Of a stretch of 64,000 bases of DNA, positions 31,413 to 40,414 are shown piece by piece. Source of the stretch: Autumnicola edwardsiae. Its GTDB lineage: Bacteria; Bacteroidota; Bacteroidia; Flavobacteriales; Flavobacteriaceae. Position 1 is the first letter of the stretch; each line of letters begins with the position of its first letter. Location: the NCBI RefSeq assembly GCF_031846505.1, contig NZ_JAVRHP010000001.1:1-64000 (forward strand). The letters are read 5' to 3'. Below the pieces are notes generated by a model. That model did no database searches. It saw only the letters and a list, made by a program, of their open reading frames with translations, and had not been told where the DNA came from. The position numbers and the translations under genes are program-made.

Positions 31413-34244
31413 ATGAAAACCCAATTTTCATTAGTTTTATTTTTTATTTTTATTGTAAACCTGGCACAGGCACAGACCGGAAAAATATCAGGATCAATCT
31501 TTGATGTTGAAGTGAATGATGTTATGCCTTTTGCCAACGTTGCCATAAAAGGTACCAATACAGGTACCACCTCAGATTTTGAAGGAGATTATAGTCTTAA
31601 CGCTGAGCCTGGCATTTATACCCTTGTTTTCTCTTTTATGGGTTATGAAACCCTTGAAGTCACCGGGGTAGAAGTAAAAGAAAATGAAGTCAACACAGTA
31701 AATGTGGAAATGAAATCTTCTGCCGGTGCACTGGATGAAGTTCTAATTACTACAACAACTGCCAGGGATACAGAAGCTTCGGTATTAAATATACAGAAAA
31801 ATGCAGTAAACCTTACCGATGGTTTATCTTCTCAAACTTTTGCCAAAATTGGCGCGGGAGAAGTCTCTTCCGCAGTAAGAACAATTCCCGGAGTATCTGT
31901 ACAAGGTGGCAAATATGTATATGTGAGAGGTTTGGGAGACCGCTATACTAAAACTATTCTTAATGGGATGGATGTTCCCGGACTTGATCCCGACAGGAAT
32001 ACCTTGCAAATGGATATTTTTCCTACCAACATTCTGGACAACATTCTGGTCGTTAAATCGCTAACCGCAGATATGCCTGCAGATTTTACAGGAGGAATGG
32101 TAAACATAATTACCAAAGACTTTCCGTCCAGCCAAGAGTACAGCGTCTCTGTAGGCGCAACTTACAATCCCGACATGCACTTTAATTCAGATTTTCTCCA
32201 GTACGATGGCGGCGATACAGATTTTCTTGGGTTTGATGATGGAACTAGAGACCGTCCAGTAAACAGAGAACAGGTTTTCCCAAGGCCTTTTGATAATGAC
32301 AGGGCCCTAACGAGGATAACTGAAAGGTTCAATCCTACTCTGGGAGGAACAAGGAAAAGCAATTTTATGGATTTTAGCGCAGGTTTTACTGCCGGAAATC
32401 AATATGATGTAGGAAGCAACAACAATAAATTGGGATATATTGCTTCCCTTTCTTATAAAAACACCTCTGAATATTTTGAGGATTTTCAAAATAATTCCTA
32501 CCTAAAGCCACGGGAGACGAGTGAGTTTGAACTTAGACCAAGTCGTACACTTACAGGAGATGTAGGAACAGAAAGTGCGCTTATTAGTGCACTGGCAGGA
32601 TTATCATTTAAAACAGACCAGTCTAAGTATCAATTAAACCTCTTGCACATACAAAATGGCGAATCTGCCGCAGGTAATTTTTATGAGCAGGTTTTTGTTT
32701 CAGATGCTATAGAAGTTTTTAGAGACAATCTGGAGTATACGCAACGCTCTATAACTAATGCGCTTCTAAGCGGAAAACATACAAATGAAGACGCGAGCTG
32801 GACTACAGAGTGGAAATTATCACCCAGTCTTTCACGCGTTTACGATAAAGATGTACGTATTACAGCGTTTGAATATAACCGAAGCAATGATACTTACAGC
32901 ATACGTCCAAGTTCTTCTGAAAGCCCTACCAGAATATGGAGGGATCTCGAAGAGACCAACCTTTCAGGAAAATTGGATTTTAGCTATAAACATGAGTTAC
33001 TTGGACAAAACGGAAATCTCAAATTTGGAGGAGCTTACACTTACAAACAACGTGATTTCAGTATAGATCAATACCAAATCCTTATACAGGGATCCATAAG
33101 TCAGAATTTTGGAGGTGACCCCAACCAGGTATTGGCACCGGGAAATATCTGGACACCAGAGAGCGGTGTCGGTTCTTATATTAACGGATTCTATGAGCCG
33201 GCAAACACTTTTGATGCCTATACTTCTAACGCGGCAGCTTATGTCTCCGAAGAATTTAATGTGTTGGAAAATTTAAAAGCTATATTAGGGTTAAGGTTCG
33301 AAAAATTTGATCTCTTCTATACCGGACAAAATAACCTGGGTGACGTGGTATTAGATGAAGAACAAATTTTAGATAAAGCAGACTTCTTTCCTTCTGCAAA
33401 TCTCATTTATAGTCTTAATGACGACAGTAATTTAAGACTATCCTATGCAAAATCTACAGCAAGACCTTCTTTTAAGGAAGCTTCCATTGCCCAAATTTAC
33501 GACCCTCTTACCAACAGAACTTTTATTGGGAATATAGATATCCAGCCTACTTACGTAGACAATATGGATTTGAGATATGAACTTTACAGTGAGGACGCCC
33601 AATTATTTGCAGTAAGTGCATTTTACAAAAAATTTACAGACCCTATAGAGTTATCTGTTTTCAGCGATTTTTCTGCAGATAATATTCAGCCAAGAAACGT
33701 AAACGATGCTACTGTAATAGGAGCAGAAATTGAACTAAGGAAAAATTTCGGATTTATTGCTGAGGATTTGAGAAAACTCAGCATAAACCTTAATGTGTCT
33801 GTAATAGACTCTGAAGTAGAAATGGACCGTAGTCCAAGTGGTGAATATGAATCACGACAGCGTAACCTAAGGACGGGTGAAGATTTTGATGGCACAAGAA
33901 ATTTACAAGGTCAGTCTCCTTATCTGATTAACGCGGGTATAGATTACGCAGATCCCGAAACAGGATGGCAAACCGGGATATTTTACAATAGCCAGGGAAA
34001 AACTCTTGAGCTGGTAGGATTAGGTACAGTTCCAGATGTCTATACTATGCCTTTTCATAGCCTGAATTTTACTCTAAATAAATCTTTTGGAGAAAATAAA
34101 AACTCCACTATTTCATTTAAAATTTCTAACATTCTTCAGGATGATATAGAGAGCAGGTTCCAATCTTTTGGGGCAGAAGATCAGATTTTTTCTTTAAGAA
34201 AACCAGGAATGCCAGTTTCATTAAGCTATAGTTATAAATTTTAG
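31413..34244 (+). CDS. TonB-dependent receptor with N-terminal carboxypeptidase-regulatory domain
   Basis: A 943-residue outer-membrane receptor. Signal peptide (to about residue 20, AQAQ), then a CarboxypepD_reg-like beta-sandwich (GKISGSIFDVEVNDVMPFANVAIKG, TSDFEGDYSLN), a plug domain (about 120-230; SVQGGKYVYVRGLGDRYTKT, DPDRNTLQMDIFP, GGMVNIITKDF), and a 22-strand type barrel ending with VSLSYSYKF. It would import a ligand too large for porins, using energy from TonB-ExbBD. It lacks the SusC hallmark partner SusD, so carbohydrate uptake of the SusCD type is unlikely. The substrate is unknown. Confidence 0.93.
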   Translation: MKTQFSLVLFFIFIVNLAQAQTGKISGSIFDVEVNDVMPFANVAIKGTNTGTTSDFEGDYSLNAEPGIYTLVFSFMGYETLEVTGVEVKENEVNTVNVEMKSSAGALDEVLITTTTARDTEASVLNIQKNAVNLTDGLSSQTFAKIGAGEVSSAVRTIPGVSVQGGKYVYVRGLGDRYTKTILNGMDVPGLDPDRNTLQMDIFPTNILDNILVVKSLTADMPADFTGGMVNIITKDFPSSQEYSVSVGATYNPDMHFNSDFLQYDGGDTDFLGFDDGTRDRPVNREQVFPRPFDNDRALTRITERFNPTLGGTRKSNFMDFSAGFTAGNQYDVGSNNNKLGYIASLSYKNTSEYFEDFQNNSYLKPRETSEFELRPSRTLTGDVGTESALISALAGLSFKTDQSKYQLNLLHIQNGESAAGNFYEQVFVSDAIEVFRDNLEYTQRSITNALLSGKHTNEDASWTTEWKLSPSLSRVYDKDVRITAFEYNRSNDTYSIRPSSSESPTRIWRDLEETNLSGKLDFSYKHELLGQNGNLKFGGAYTYKQRDFSIDQYQILIQGSISQNFGGDPNQVLAPGNIWTPESGVGSYINGFYEPANTFDAYTSNAAAYVSEEFNVLENLKAILGLRFEKFDLFYTGQNNLGDVVLDEEQILDKADFFPSANLIYSLNDDSNLRLSYAKSTARPSFKEASIAQIYDPLTNRTFIGNIDIQPTYVDNMDLRYELYSEDAQLFAVSAFYKKFTDPIELSVFSDFSADNIQPRNVNDATVIGAEIELRKNFGFIAEDLRKLSINLNVSVIDSEVEMDRSPSGEYESRQRNLRTGEDFDGTRNLQGQSPYLINAGIDYADPETGWQTGIFYNSQGKTLELVGLGTVPDVYTMPFHSLNFTLNKSFGENKNSTISFKISNILQDDIESRFQSFGAEDQIFSLRKPGMPVSLSYSYKF

Positions 34245-34356
34245 AGTTTAACTGTTCACCTTTTTTGACTACTCTCTTACAAATAAATAAGAAGAAGAAG
34301 AAGATATATCATATTTGAATTAGCCTGAAAATATAATCATCTGCCTTCAAATTAAA

Positions 34357-34383
34357 GAGGCCGCCACTCCGGCGGCCTTTTTC
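34357..34383 (+). terminator. Terminator after the TonB receptor gene
   Basis: AGGCCGCC and GGCGGCCT stem with loop ACTCC, followed by TTTTTCTG. The preceding gap has a short AGA-rich stretch (34285-34302) and nothing else recognisable. Confidence 0.9.
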
Positions 34384-34443
34384 TGTTAAGTTTATTAACG
34401 TAATTAGCGTTTTTTTATGGCAGAGTTTTTGGAAATTAATTTG

Positions 34444-34451
34444 TAGATTTG
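34444..34451 (+). promoter_or_regulatory. -7 element of the T9SS-CTD protein gene
   Basis: TAGATTTG fits TAnnTTTG, 19 bp before the ATG; it indicates a transcript separate from the TonB receptor. Confidence 0.4.
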
Positions 34452-34470
34452 TAACAATTAGCCAGAAAGA

Positions 34471-34809
34471 ATGAAGCAAAAATACCTTTTAAGTTTCATA
34501 TTTGCATGTTTTTTGTCTTTTGCCACTCCCGTAGTGGCTCAGGATACTACAAGCACGGGCAATAGAACTGAGATTCCCATTTCGGGATTATCGATTTATC
34601 CTAACCCGGTTACTGGCGGCAAGGTATACATTAGTACAACCAGAAATCTTGAAAAACAAATTGAAATTTATAATGTTCTTGGAAAACCGGTGCAAAAGAC
34701 AAGGATGAGAGGGAAAGAATTAGACGTTTCTACATTAAGTCCCGGGATTTATATCCTTAAAATCAAAGAACAAAACAGCAAAGCCACCAGAAAGCTTGTA
34801 ATCAAATAA
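34471..34809 (+). CDS. Short secreted protein consisting mainly of a T9SS type A sorting domain
   Basis: A 112-residue protein with a Sec signal peptide (cleavage after VVAQ, about 23), a spacer of about 15 residues, and a complete type A C-terminal sorting domain: LSIYPNPVTGGKVYIST, the central IEIYNVLGKPVQK and the end LSPGIYILKIKEQNSKATRKLVIK. The domain normally directs a cargo through the type IX secretion system and is then removed or modified. Here there is almost no cargo, so the product may itself be a surface peptide. It has its own promoter and terminator, so it is probably not co-transcribed with the TonB receptor. Confidence 0.88.
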   Translation: MKQKYLLSFIFACFLSFATPVVAQDTTSTGNRTEIPISGLSIYPNPVTGGKVYISTTRNLEKQIEIYNVLGKPVQKTRMRGKELDVSTLSPGIYILKIKEQNSKATRKLVIK

Positions 34810-34836
34810 AAATCCAGGAATATTTCAGATAACAGG

Positions 34837-34866
34837 AAGCTTCTATTAATAGAGGCTTTTTTCTTT
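34837..34866 (+). terminator. Terminator after the T9SS-CTD protein gene
   Basis: AAGCTTCTAT and ATAGAGGCTT stem, followed by TTTTCTTTT, just upstream of the LuxE-like gene. Confidence 0.7.
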
Positions 34867-34882
34867 TCAGATAAATCTACTT

Positions 34883-35860
34883 ATGCTCAAGAACCGAATC
34901 TTTAATATTTCTTCTGAAGCAGAATTTGAGAAAACCGCACTTGAAGTTTTTAGATTTCAATATCACAATAATAAGGTGTACCGTCAATTTTGCCAATTAT
35001 TGAGCATAGATAGCAATGCAGTACGTGGTATTAATCACATTCCTTTTCTTCCAGTTGAATTTTTTAAATCCCACCGCATCCTTTCTTCTGAAAAAACACC
35101 GGAAATCACCTTTACAAGTAGCGGAACCACCGGCAGTAGCACAAGTAAGCACCATGTGACCAGCTTAAAGATTTACGAAGAGAGCTTTATCCAGGGATTT
35201 GAGCATTTTTACGGTAAACCTGAAGACCTGGTGATATTTGCCCTTTTACCGTCTTATCTTGAACGGCAGGGTTCCTCCCTTATATATATGGCAGAAAAAC
35301 TTATTTCCAGAAGTAAACATAAAGAAAGTGGCTTCTACCTCAACGAACTTCAAGAATTAGCGGGTAAACTTATAGAACTTGATCAGTCTGGTAAGAAAAT
35401 CCTGCTGATAGGTGTTTCCTTTGCCCTTCTGGACCTGGTGGAAAACTTCAGCTTTAACCTTCAGAATACAACTATTATGGAAACCGGCGGAATGAAGGGC
35501 CGGCGCAAAGAAATGATAAGAAAGGAGCTGCATCAGATTCTTGCTAAAGGTTTTGGGGTTGATAGAATTCACAGTGAGTACGGAATGACCGAATTACTTT
35601 CACAGGCATACTCCAAAGGATCAGGCGTTTTTGAATGCCCGCCCTGGATGAAGATTTTAATCCGTGACCCTGAAGACGCGCTGGAAATTCTTCCGGAGAA
35701 CAAAAACGGCGGAATCAATATAATCGACCTGGCCAACCTCAATTCCTGCTCTTTCCTTGCCACGCAGGACCTGGGTAAAAACCTTTCAAACAACACCACA
35801 GAAATCCTGGGCAGATTCGACAATAGTGATATTCGTGGTTGCAATCTGATGGTTTTGTAG
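34883..35860 (+). CDS. LuxE-like acyl-protein synthetase / adenylate-forming enzyme
   Basis: A 325-residue cytosolic enzyme of the LuxE (PF04443-like) group, relatives of acyl-CoA ligases. The ATP-binding loop is ITFTSSGTTGSSTSKHHV (about 73-90), followed by core segments FALLPSYLERQGSS, METGGMKGRR and the ANL-like HSEYGMTELLSQAY, which usually contacts the adenylate; IIDLANLNSCSFLATQDLG follows. It would activate a carboxylate (fatty acid or amino-acid-like) as acyl-adenylate. No lux reductase or other partner gene is adjacent, so the substrate is unknown. It is likely monocistronic. Confidence 0.82.
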   Translation: MLKNRIFNISSEAEFEKTALEVFRFQYHNNKVYRQFCQLLSIDSNAVRGINHIPFLPVEFFKSHRILSSEKTPEITFTSSGTTGSSTSKHHVTSLKIYEESFIQGFEHFYGKPEDLVIFALLPSYLERQGSSLIYMAEKLISRSKHKESGFYLNELQELAGKLIELDQSGKKILLIGVSFALLDLVENFSFNLQNTTIMETGGMKGRRKEMIRKELHQILAKGFGVDRIHSEYGMTELLSQAYSKGSGVFECPPWMKILIRDPEDALEILPENKNGGINIIDLANLNSCSFLATQDLGKNLSNNTTEILGRFDNSDIRGCNLMVL

Positions 35861-36085
35861 CCTGATTAGCAGCAGACTGTAAAGAATAAAAAAAAATATT
35901 TCCGCAAAACCTTACAAACACTGGGATAGGAGAAAACTACAGAAATAATTTAATTTTTTATGTAGAAATATGTAATGTACAGAAGATTTTTCGACCTAAT
36001 AAGTGTAAGAAAGTGAATTAAATTCTGATCTCTTACAGATTAGTTGGTTTTTCATAATAAATTGGTTGGTTAGTTAGTTAATTGC

Positions 36086-36119
36086 AATCCCTCTGCACAC
36101 CCCACGTGGCAGAGGGATT
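36086..36119. terminator. Hairpin between the LuxE-like gene and tyrS
   Basis: AATCCCTCTGC and GCAGAGGGATT form an 11-bp stem in the convergent gap, 7 bp after the tyrS stop on the minus strand. A short GGTT/TAGT microsatellite (36063-36082) is next to it. The rest of 35861-36062 shows nothing recognisable. Confidence 0.6.
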
Positions 36120-36125
36120 TGCATT

Positions 36126-37421
36126 TTACACCACCGTTATTATAAAAGTATTCTTTTTCCCTTTGTTAAGAATAACGTATTTGTTGTTGAGAAGATCGCT
36201 GGTTGTAATCACATAATCTTCCTTTACTTTCTCCTTATTTACTGAAACCGAATTCTCTTTGAGGGCCCTTCTTGCTTCCCCGTTGGAGCCAAGAAAGCCA
36301 GTTTTTGCAGCAAGGGCAGCAATCATATCCAGACCATTTTCAATTTCGGTCCTGGCGATTTCCGCTTGTGGCACTCCTTCAAATACATCCAGAAAAGTAG
36401 CTTCATTTAAACCTTTTAAATCTTCAGCAGTACTTTTTCCGAAGAGTACTTCTGAAGCTTTTACGGCATTATCATAATCCTCTTCAGAATGCACCATTAT
36501 CGTCACCTCTTTCGCCAGAACTTTTTGAAGTTCCCTTTGATGAGGTGCTTCAGTATGTCTCTTTACTAAATCTTCAATTTCCTCTTTACCTAAAAAGGTG
36601 AAAATCTTTATATACTTTTCCGCATCGGCATCACTTGTATTCAGCCAATACTGGTAAAATTTATAAGGTGACGTACGCTGTGCATCCAGCCATACGTTTC
36701 CCCCTTCGGTTTTGCCAAATTTCGTCCCGTCTGCTTTGGTTATTAAAGGACAGGTTAGGGCATAGCCTTTTCCGTTTCCAATCCTCCTGATGAGTTCGGT
36801 CCCTGTAGTAATGTTTCCCCATTGGTCGCTTCCACCCATCTGTAAAGTACACTGGTGCTCCCTGAAAAGGTGGAGAAAATCGTAGCCCTGCACCATTTGA
36901 TAGGTAAATTCTGTAAAAGACATTCCTTCGGAAGCGTCAGAAGACAGGCGCTTTTTCACAGAGTCCTTGGCCATCATATAATTAACAGTTATATGTTTGC
37001 CCACATCACGAATAAACGCGAGGAACGAGAAATCCTTCATCCAGTCGTAGTTATTCACCAAAACTGCAGTATTTTCAGCCTCACCTTTAAATTCTAAAAA
37101 CCTCGATAATTGCCCTTTTAGAGCCTCCTGATTGTGCCTAAGGGTTTCTTCGTCCAGCAAATTACGCTCTGCAGATTTCCCTGAAGGGTCACCAATCATC
37201 CCTGTAGCACCGCCAACAAGTGCAAAAGGCTTATGGCCGCAAAGTTGAAAATGTCTTAACATCATCACCCCTACCAAATGGCCAATATGAAGCGAATCTG
37301 CCGTAGGATCTATCCCCACATAAGCAGCACGCATTTCTTCCATTAAATGTTCTTCGGTTCCAGGCATGACGTCGTGTAACATTCCGCGCCATTTAATTTC
37401 TTCGACAAAATTTTTTTTCAT
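36126..37421 (-). CDS. tyrS: Tyrosyl-tRNA synthetase
   Basis: A 431-residue class I synthetase. ATG 37421 (MKKNFVEEIKWRGMLHDV) is preferred to the in-frame ATG at 37460, which would lie in the promoter region. The HIGH motif is DSLHIGHLVG, the tyrosine/tRNA pocket has VMPGTEEHL and QMGGSDQWGNI, and the KMSKS loop is the KFGKT variant (DGTKFGKTEGG). The C-terminal S4-like domain has ALKENSVSVNKEKV. TATCTTTA upstream is a likely -7 element. It charges tRNA-Tyr in the cytosol. Confidence 0.97.
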   Translation of the reverse strand: MKKNFVEEIKWRGMLHDVMPGTEEHLMEEMRAAYVGIDPTADSLHIGHLVGVMMLRHFQLCGHKPFALVGGATGMIGDPSGKSAERNLLDEETLRHNQEALKGQLSRFLEFKGEAENTAVLVNNYDWMKDFSFLAFIRDVGKHITVNYMMAKDSVKKRLSSDASEGMSFTEFTYQMVQGYDFLHLFREHQCTLQMGGSDQWGNITTGTELIRRIGNGKGYALTCPLITKADGTKFGKTEGGNVWLDAQRTSPYKFYQYWLNTSDADAEKYIKIFTFLGKEEIEDLVKRHTEAPHQRELQKVLAKEVTIMVHSEEDYDNAVKASEVLFGKSTAEDLKGLNEATFLDVFEGVPQAEIARTEIENGLDMIAALAAKTGFLGSNGEARRALKENSVSVNKEKVKEDYVITTSDLLNNKYVILNKGKKNTFIITVV

Positions 37422-37501
37422 GGTCTCTAAGTCTTCTAAAAACAGCCGTAAAGATACCATAAACTGTTATTTTTCCTAAGCGCTTTCGCTATATTTACCA
37501 C

Positions 37502-38515
37502 ATGATTCTAGTCACCGGAGGTACAGGACTCGTAGGTTCACATTTGCTATTCGATCTCGCCAGGTCTGGAGAGAAAGTCCGTGCAATCCACAGGGAAAAC
37601 AGTAATCTTGAGGCGGTTGAAAGGGTATTTTCCTATTACGCCCCTTCTGCGGAAGCAAAAGAACTTTTTAATGCTATTGAATGGGTTAAGGCTGATATAC
37701 TGGATATTCCGGCCTTAAAATTGGCATTTTCAGGGGTTGACTTTGTTTACCACTGTGCGGCACTTATTTCTTTTGATTCCGGCGATGTCAACAAACTCCG
37801 GCAAATAAATATTACAGGAACAGCGAACGTTGTAAATCTTTGTATTTCAAATTCGGTAAAAAAGCTTTGCCATGTAAGTAGTACGGCCAGCCTGGGAAAA
37901 CCATTGAAAGGCAAAACAATAACAGAAATAACTCCGTGGAACCCGGAAGAGAATCACAGTGATTATGCTATTTCCAAGTACGGTGCTGAAATTGAAGTTT
38001 GGCGTAGCACACAGGAAGGAGTAAATGCGGTAATTGTAAATCCCGGAATAATCATTGGCCCGGGATTCTGGGAATCGGGATCGGGTCCTCTTTTTAAAAA
38101 AATAGACAAGGGCTTTAATTATTATTTCCCGAAGATTACAGGATTTGTAGGTGTAAAAGATGTAGTTAAAGCCATGCAGCAATTGATGGCTTCCGAAATT
38201 AAAAACGAGCAGTATATACTGGTTTCAGAAAACCCGAGTTTTAGAGATGTAATGGAACAGGTGGCTGCAAGTATCAACAAACCAGGACCCCGGAAAAAGC
38301 TAAAGAAGTGGATGATTTTTTTAGGTTGGATATTTCAGAGTTTTGGAAGCCTTTTTGGATTCAGGCAACAGATTAATCGAACCTCAGCAAAAAACCTGGA
38401 TGACGAGTGGCATTTCAGCAATAAAAAGATAAAAGATGACCTTGAATTTCGCTTCCAGCCTTTATCTGAAAGCATCATGGATACCGGAAAAATCTACCAA
38501 CAAGAATCCTGCTGA
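37502..38515 (+). CDS. NAD-dependent epimerase/dehydratase (extended SDR)
   Basis: A 337-residue cytosolic enzyme of the extended short-chain dehydrogenase class. The nucleotide-binding motif TGGTGLVGSHL is at the N-terminus, ADILD and VYHCAALISF follow, and the catalytic Ser and Tyr-x3-Lys are HVSSTASLG and YAISKYGAE. The C-terminal substrate domain is diverged and contains a hydrophobic, basic segment. It is of the type often annotated as nucleoside-diphosphate-sugar epimerase; the substrate is unknown. It is divergent from tyrS and convergent, with a 2-bp gap, with the DUF4296 gene. Confidence 0.88.
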   Translation: MILVTGGTGLVGSHLLFDLARSGEKVRAIHRENSNLEAVERVFSYYAPSAEAKELFNAIEWVKADILDIPALKLAFSGVDFVYHCAALISFDSGDVNKLRQINITGTANVVNLCISNSVKKLCHVSSTASLGKPLKGKTITEITPWNPEENHSDYAISKYGAEIEVWRSTQEGVNAVIVNPGIIIGPGFWESGSGPLFKKIDKGFNYYFPKITGFVGVKDVVKAMQQLMASEIKNEQYILVSENPSFRDVMEQVAASINKPGPRKKLKKWMIFLGWIFQSFGSLFGFRQQINRTSAKNLDDEWHFSNKKIKDDLEFRFQPLSESIMDTGKIYQQESC

Positions 38516-38517
38516 TC

Positions 38518-39069
38518 TTACCTTCTTCTGTTCTCCCCGGAAGAGGCAAGACTATCCCTTGACAGAAAATTTCTGCGGCGTATATCCCGCACATTATTCC
38601 TTACAGAATCCTGCTCTCTTATTGAGTCCCTTTCTAAACCATTGCCAATGGAATCACCGGATATTGAATCCAGTGCCGCAACTGAATCCAGTCTTGAAAT
38701 GGAATCCTGTATGCGCTCTTCTTCTTCCTGTATAGAGTCACGCGCCTCCTTTACACGCTGCAAACGGTCTCTTACACGCTCAAAGATACTTTCGTAAATT
38801 GTAAGATTTTCGGTGTAATATGCGTTACTGCGCTCCAACTGCAAGCTATCTATGTCGTGCTTTTCATAAACGTGTTGGTAAGGCTTAATGCCCGCATCTT
38901 CAAGGATATTTTTATTTACGTTTCTCGCCGATTGTAAAATAGCCAGTTCTGTGAGAACATCTACCATTTTTTCTTCTCCTATCAAATCATCAGGTTTCTC
39001 CGTCCGCTCAACATTCTGGCAGGCAGAAAAAACAAAAATAATTAGAAAAAAAGCTAAGAAACTTTTCAT
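38518..39069 (-). CDS. DUF4296 lipoprotein
   Basis: A 183-residue exported lipoprotein (FVFSAC, Cys17) of family DUF4296. The conserved part (about 25-110) is DLIGEEKMVDVLTELAILQS, KHDIDSLQLERSNAYY and the helical segment up to RVRDRLQ. The C-terminal part is a charged coiled-coil-like and Ser/Asp-rich tail, probably disordered. No function is known. It lies just after pyrC and the DPM-synthase gene on the same strand (1-bp gap), probably one operon; this gene order is frequent in flavobacteria (from memory). Confidence 0.85.
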   Translation of the reverse strand: MKSFLAFFLIIFVFSACQNVERTEKPDDLIGEEKMVDVLTELAILQSARNVNKNILEDAGIKPYQHVYEKHDIDSLQLERSNAYYTENLTIYESIFERVRDRLQRVKEARDSIQEEEERIQDSISRLDSVAALDSISGDSIGNGLERDSIREQDSVRNNVRDIRRRNFLSRDSLASSGENRRR

Positions 39070-39070
39070 A

Positions 39071-40414
39071 TTATCTGTCGAAGGTCAACCGCTCTGCCAC
39101 CCTGGCGAAAGGCTGATGTTTAAAGTTTTTATAAACGAGGCGACCATTAACAAATGTGTGTGTAACGCGGGATTTAAACGTTGTCCCTTCAAAAGGGGAC
39201 CAACCGCATTTGTAAACGGTATTATCTGGCTGTACAGCCCACGGTGCGTTTAAATCTACTAAAACAAGATCTGCTTTATACCCCTCTCTTATATATCCTC
39301 TGTCTTTAATCTGAAAAAGAATAGCCGGGTTATGGCACATTTTTTCCACAATTTTCTCCAGGCTTATTTTTTCCTGGTGATGAAGCTGGAGCAAAGCTGG
39401 TAACGCATGCTGAACCAAAGGCCCTCCACTTGGAGCTTTGGTGTATACGTTTTTCTTTTCTTCTCGGGTATGCGGGGCATGATCTGTTGCGATAACGTCT
39501 ATAAAGTCATCTTTTACTGCCTGCAAAAGTGCCTTTTGATCTTTTTCTGTTTTAACCGCAGGGTTCCACTTGATGAAAGTTCCTTTCCTGGCATAGTCTG
39601 AATCATTGAACCACAGGTGATGGATACACACTTCCGCAGTAATTTTTTTATCCTTTAGCGGCTTTTTATTACTGAAAAGGCTAATTTCTTTTGCCGTGGA
39701 AACATGAAAAACGTGTAATCTCGCTCCCGTTTTTTTAGCTAGTGCAACAGCCCTGGAAGAAGATTTATAACAAGCTTCGGCACTTCTTATTTTTGGATGC
39801 AATTCCATTGGAATATCGTCCCCGTAACGCTCTACACATTCCTCAAGGTTTTTACGTATCGTTTCTTCATCTTCGCAATGCGCCGCTATTAACAATGGCG
39901 ACTTTAAAAAGATCTGTTCGAGCACCTTTTCATCGTCTACCAGCATATTTCCGGTAGAAGAGCCCAGGAACAACTTTAAGGCTGCAGTAGTCTTTGGGTC
40001 AATCTTTACAATTTCTTCCAGGTTGTTATTCGTGCCGCCAAACATAAAAGAATAATTGGCATAAGAAGACTCCTGCGCCAGGCGGAATTTTTCTTCCAGT
40101 AACTCTATGGTAGTGGTTTGCGGTAAGGTATTGGGCATTTCGATAAAAGAAGTTATACCTCCTGCTACTGCGGCCCGGGATCCCGTCTCTATCGATTCCT
40201 TATGCGTAAGCCCCGGTTCCCTAAAATGAACCTGATCGTCTATAAGCCCCGGCAAAAGGTAATTCCCTTCTGCATCATAAATAATAACATCGGGTGATTT
40301 TGCACTAATGCTCTCGGCAATTTCTACAATTGTTCCATCTTCTATAAAAACATCGCCTTCTTTAATCTTACCTTCATTTACAATTCTGGCGTTTTTTATT
40401 AAAACCTTTTTCAT
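39071..40414 (-). CDS. pyrC: Dihydroorotase
   Basis: A 447-residue amidohydrolase of the class I dihydroorotase group, third step of pyrimidine synthesis. Motifs: LPGLIDDQVHFREPG (metal site, with Gln replacing the first His of the usual HxH, which I recall as a variant common in Bacteroidota), the Lys of ALKLFLGSS that would be carboxylated, the metal His of AAHCEDE, HVFHVSTAKE, and the catalytic Asp of ATDHAPHT. The start codon overlaps the stop of the DPM-synthase gene by one base (TAATG). Central gene of a minus-strand operon with the DPM synthase and DUF4296 genes. Confidence 0.95.
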   Translation of the reverse strand: MKKVLIKNARIVNEGKIKEGDVFIEDGTIVEIAESISAKSPDVIIYDAEGNYLLPGLIDDQVHFREPGLTHKESIETGSRAAVAGGITSFIEMPNTLPQTTTIELLEEKFRLAQESSYANYSFMFGGTNNNLEEIVKIDPKTTAALKLFLGSSTGNMLVDDEKVLEQIFLKSPLLIAAHCEDEETIRKNLEECVERYGDDIPMELHPKIRSAEACYKSSSRAVALAKKTGARLHVFHVSTAKEISLFSNKKPLKDKKITAEVCIHHLWFNDSDYARKGTFIKWNPAVKTEKDQKALLQAVKDDFIDVIATDHAPHTREEKKNVYTKAPSGGPLVQHALPALLQLHHQEKISLEKIVEKMCHNPAILFQIKDRGYIREGYKADLVLVDLNAPWAVQPDNTVYKCGWSPFEGTTFKSRVTHTFVNGRLVYKNFKHQPFARVAERLTFDR

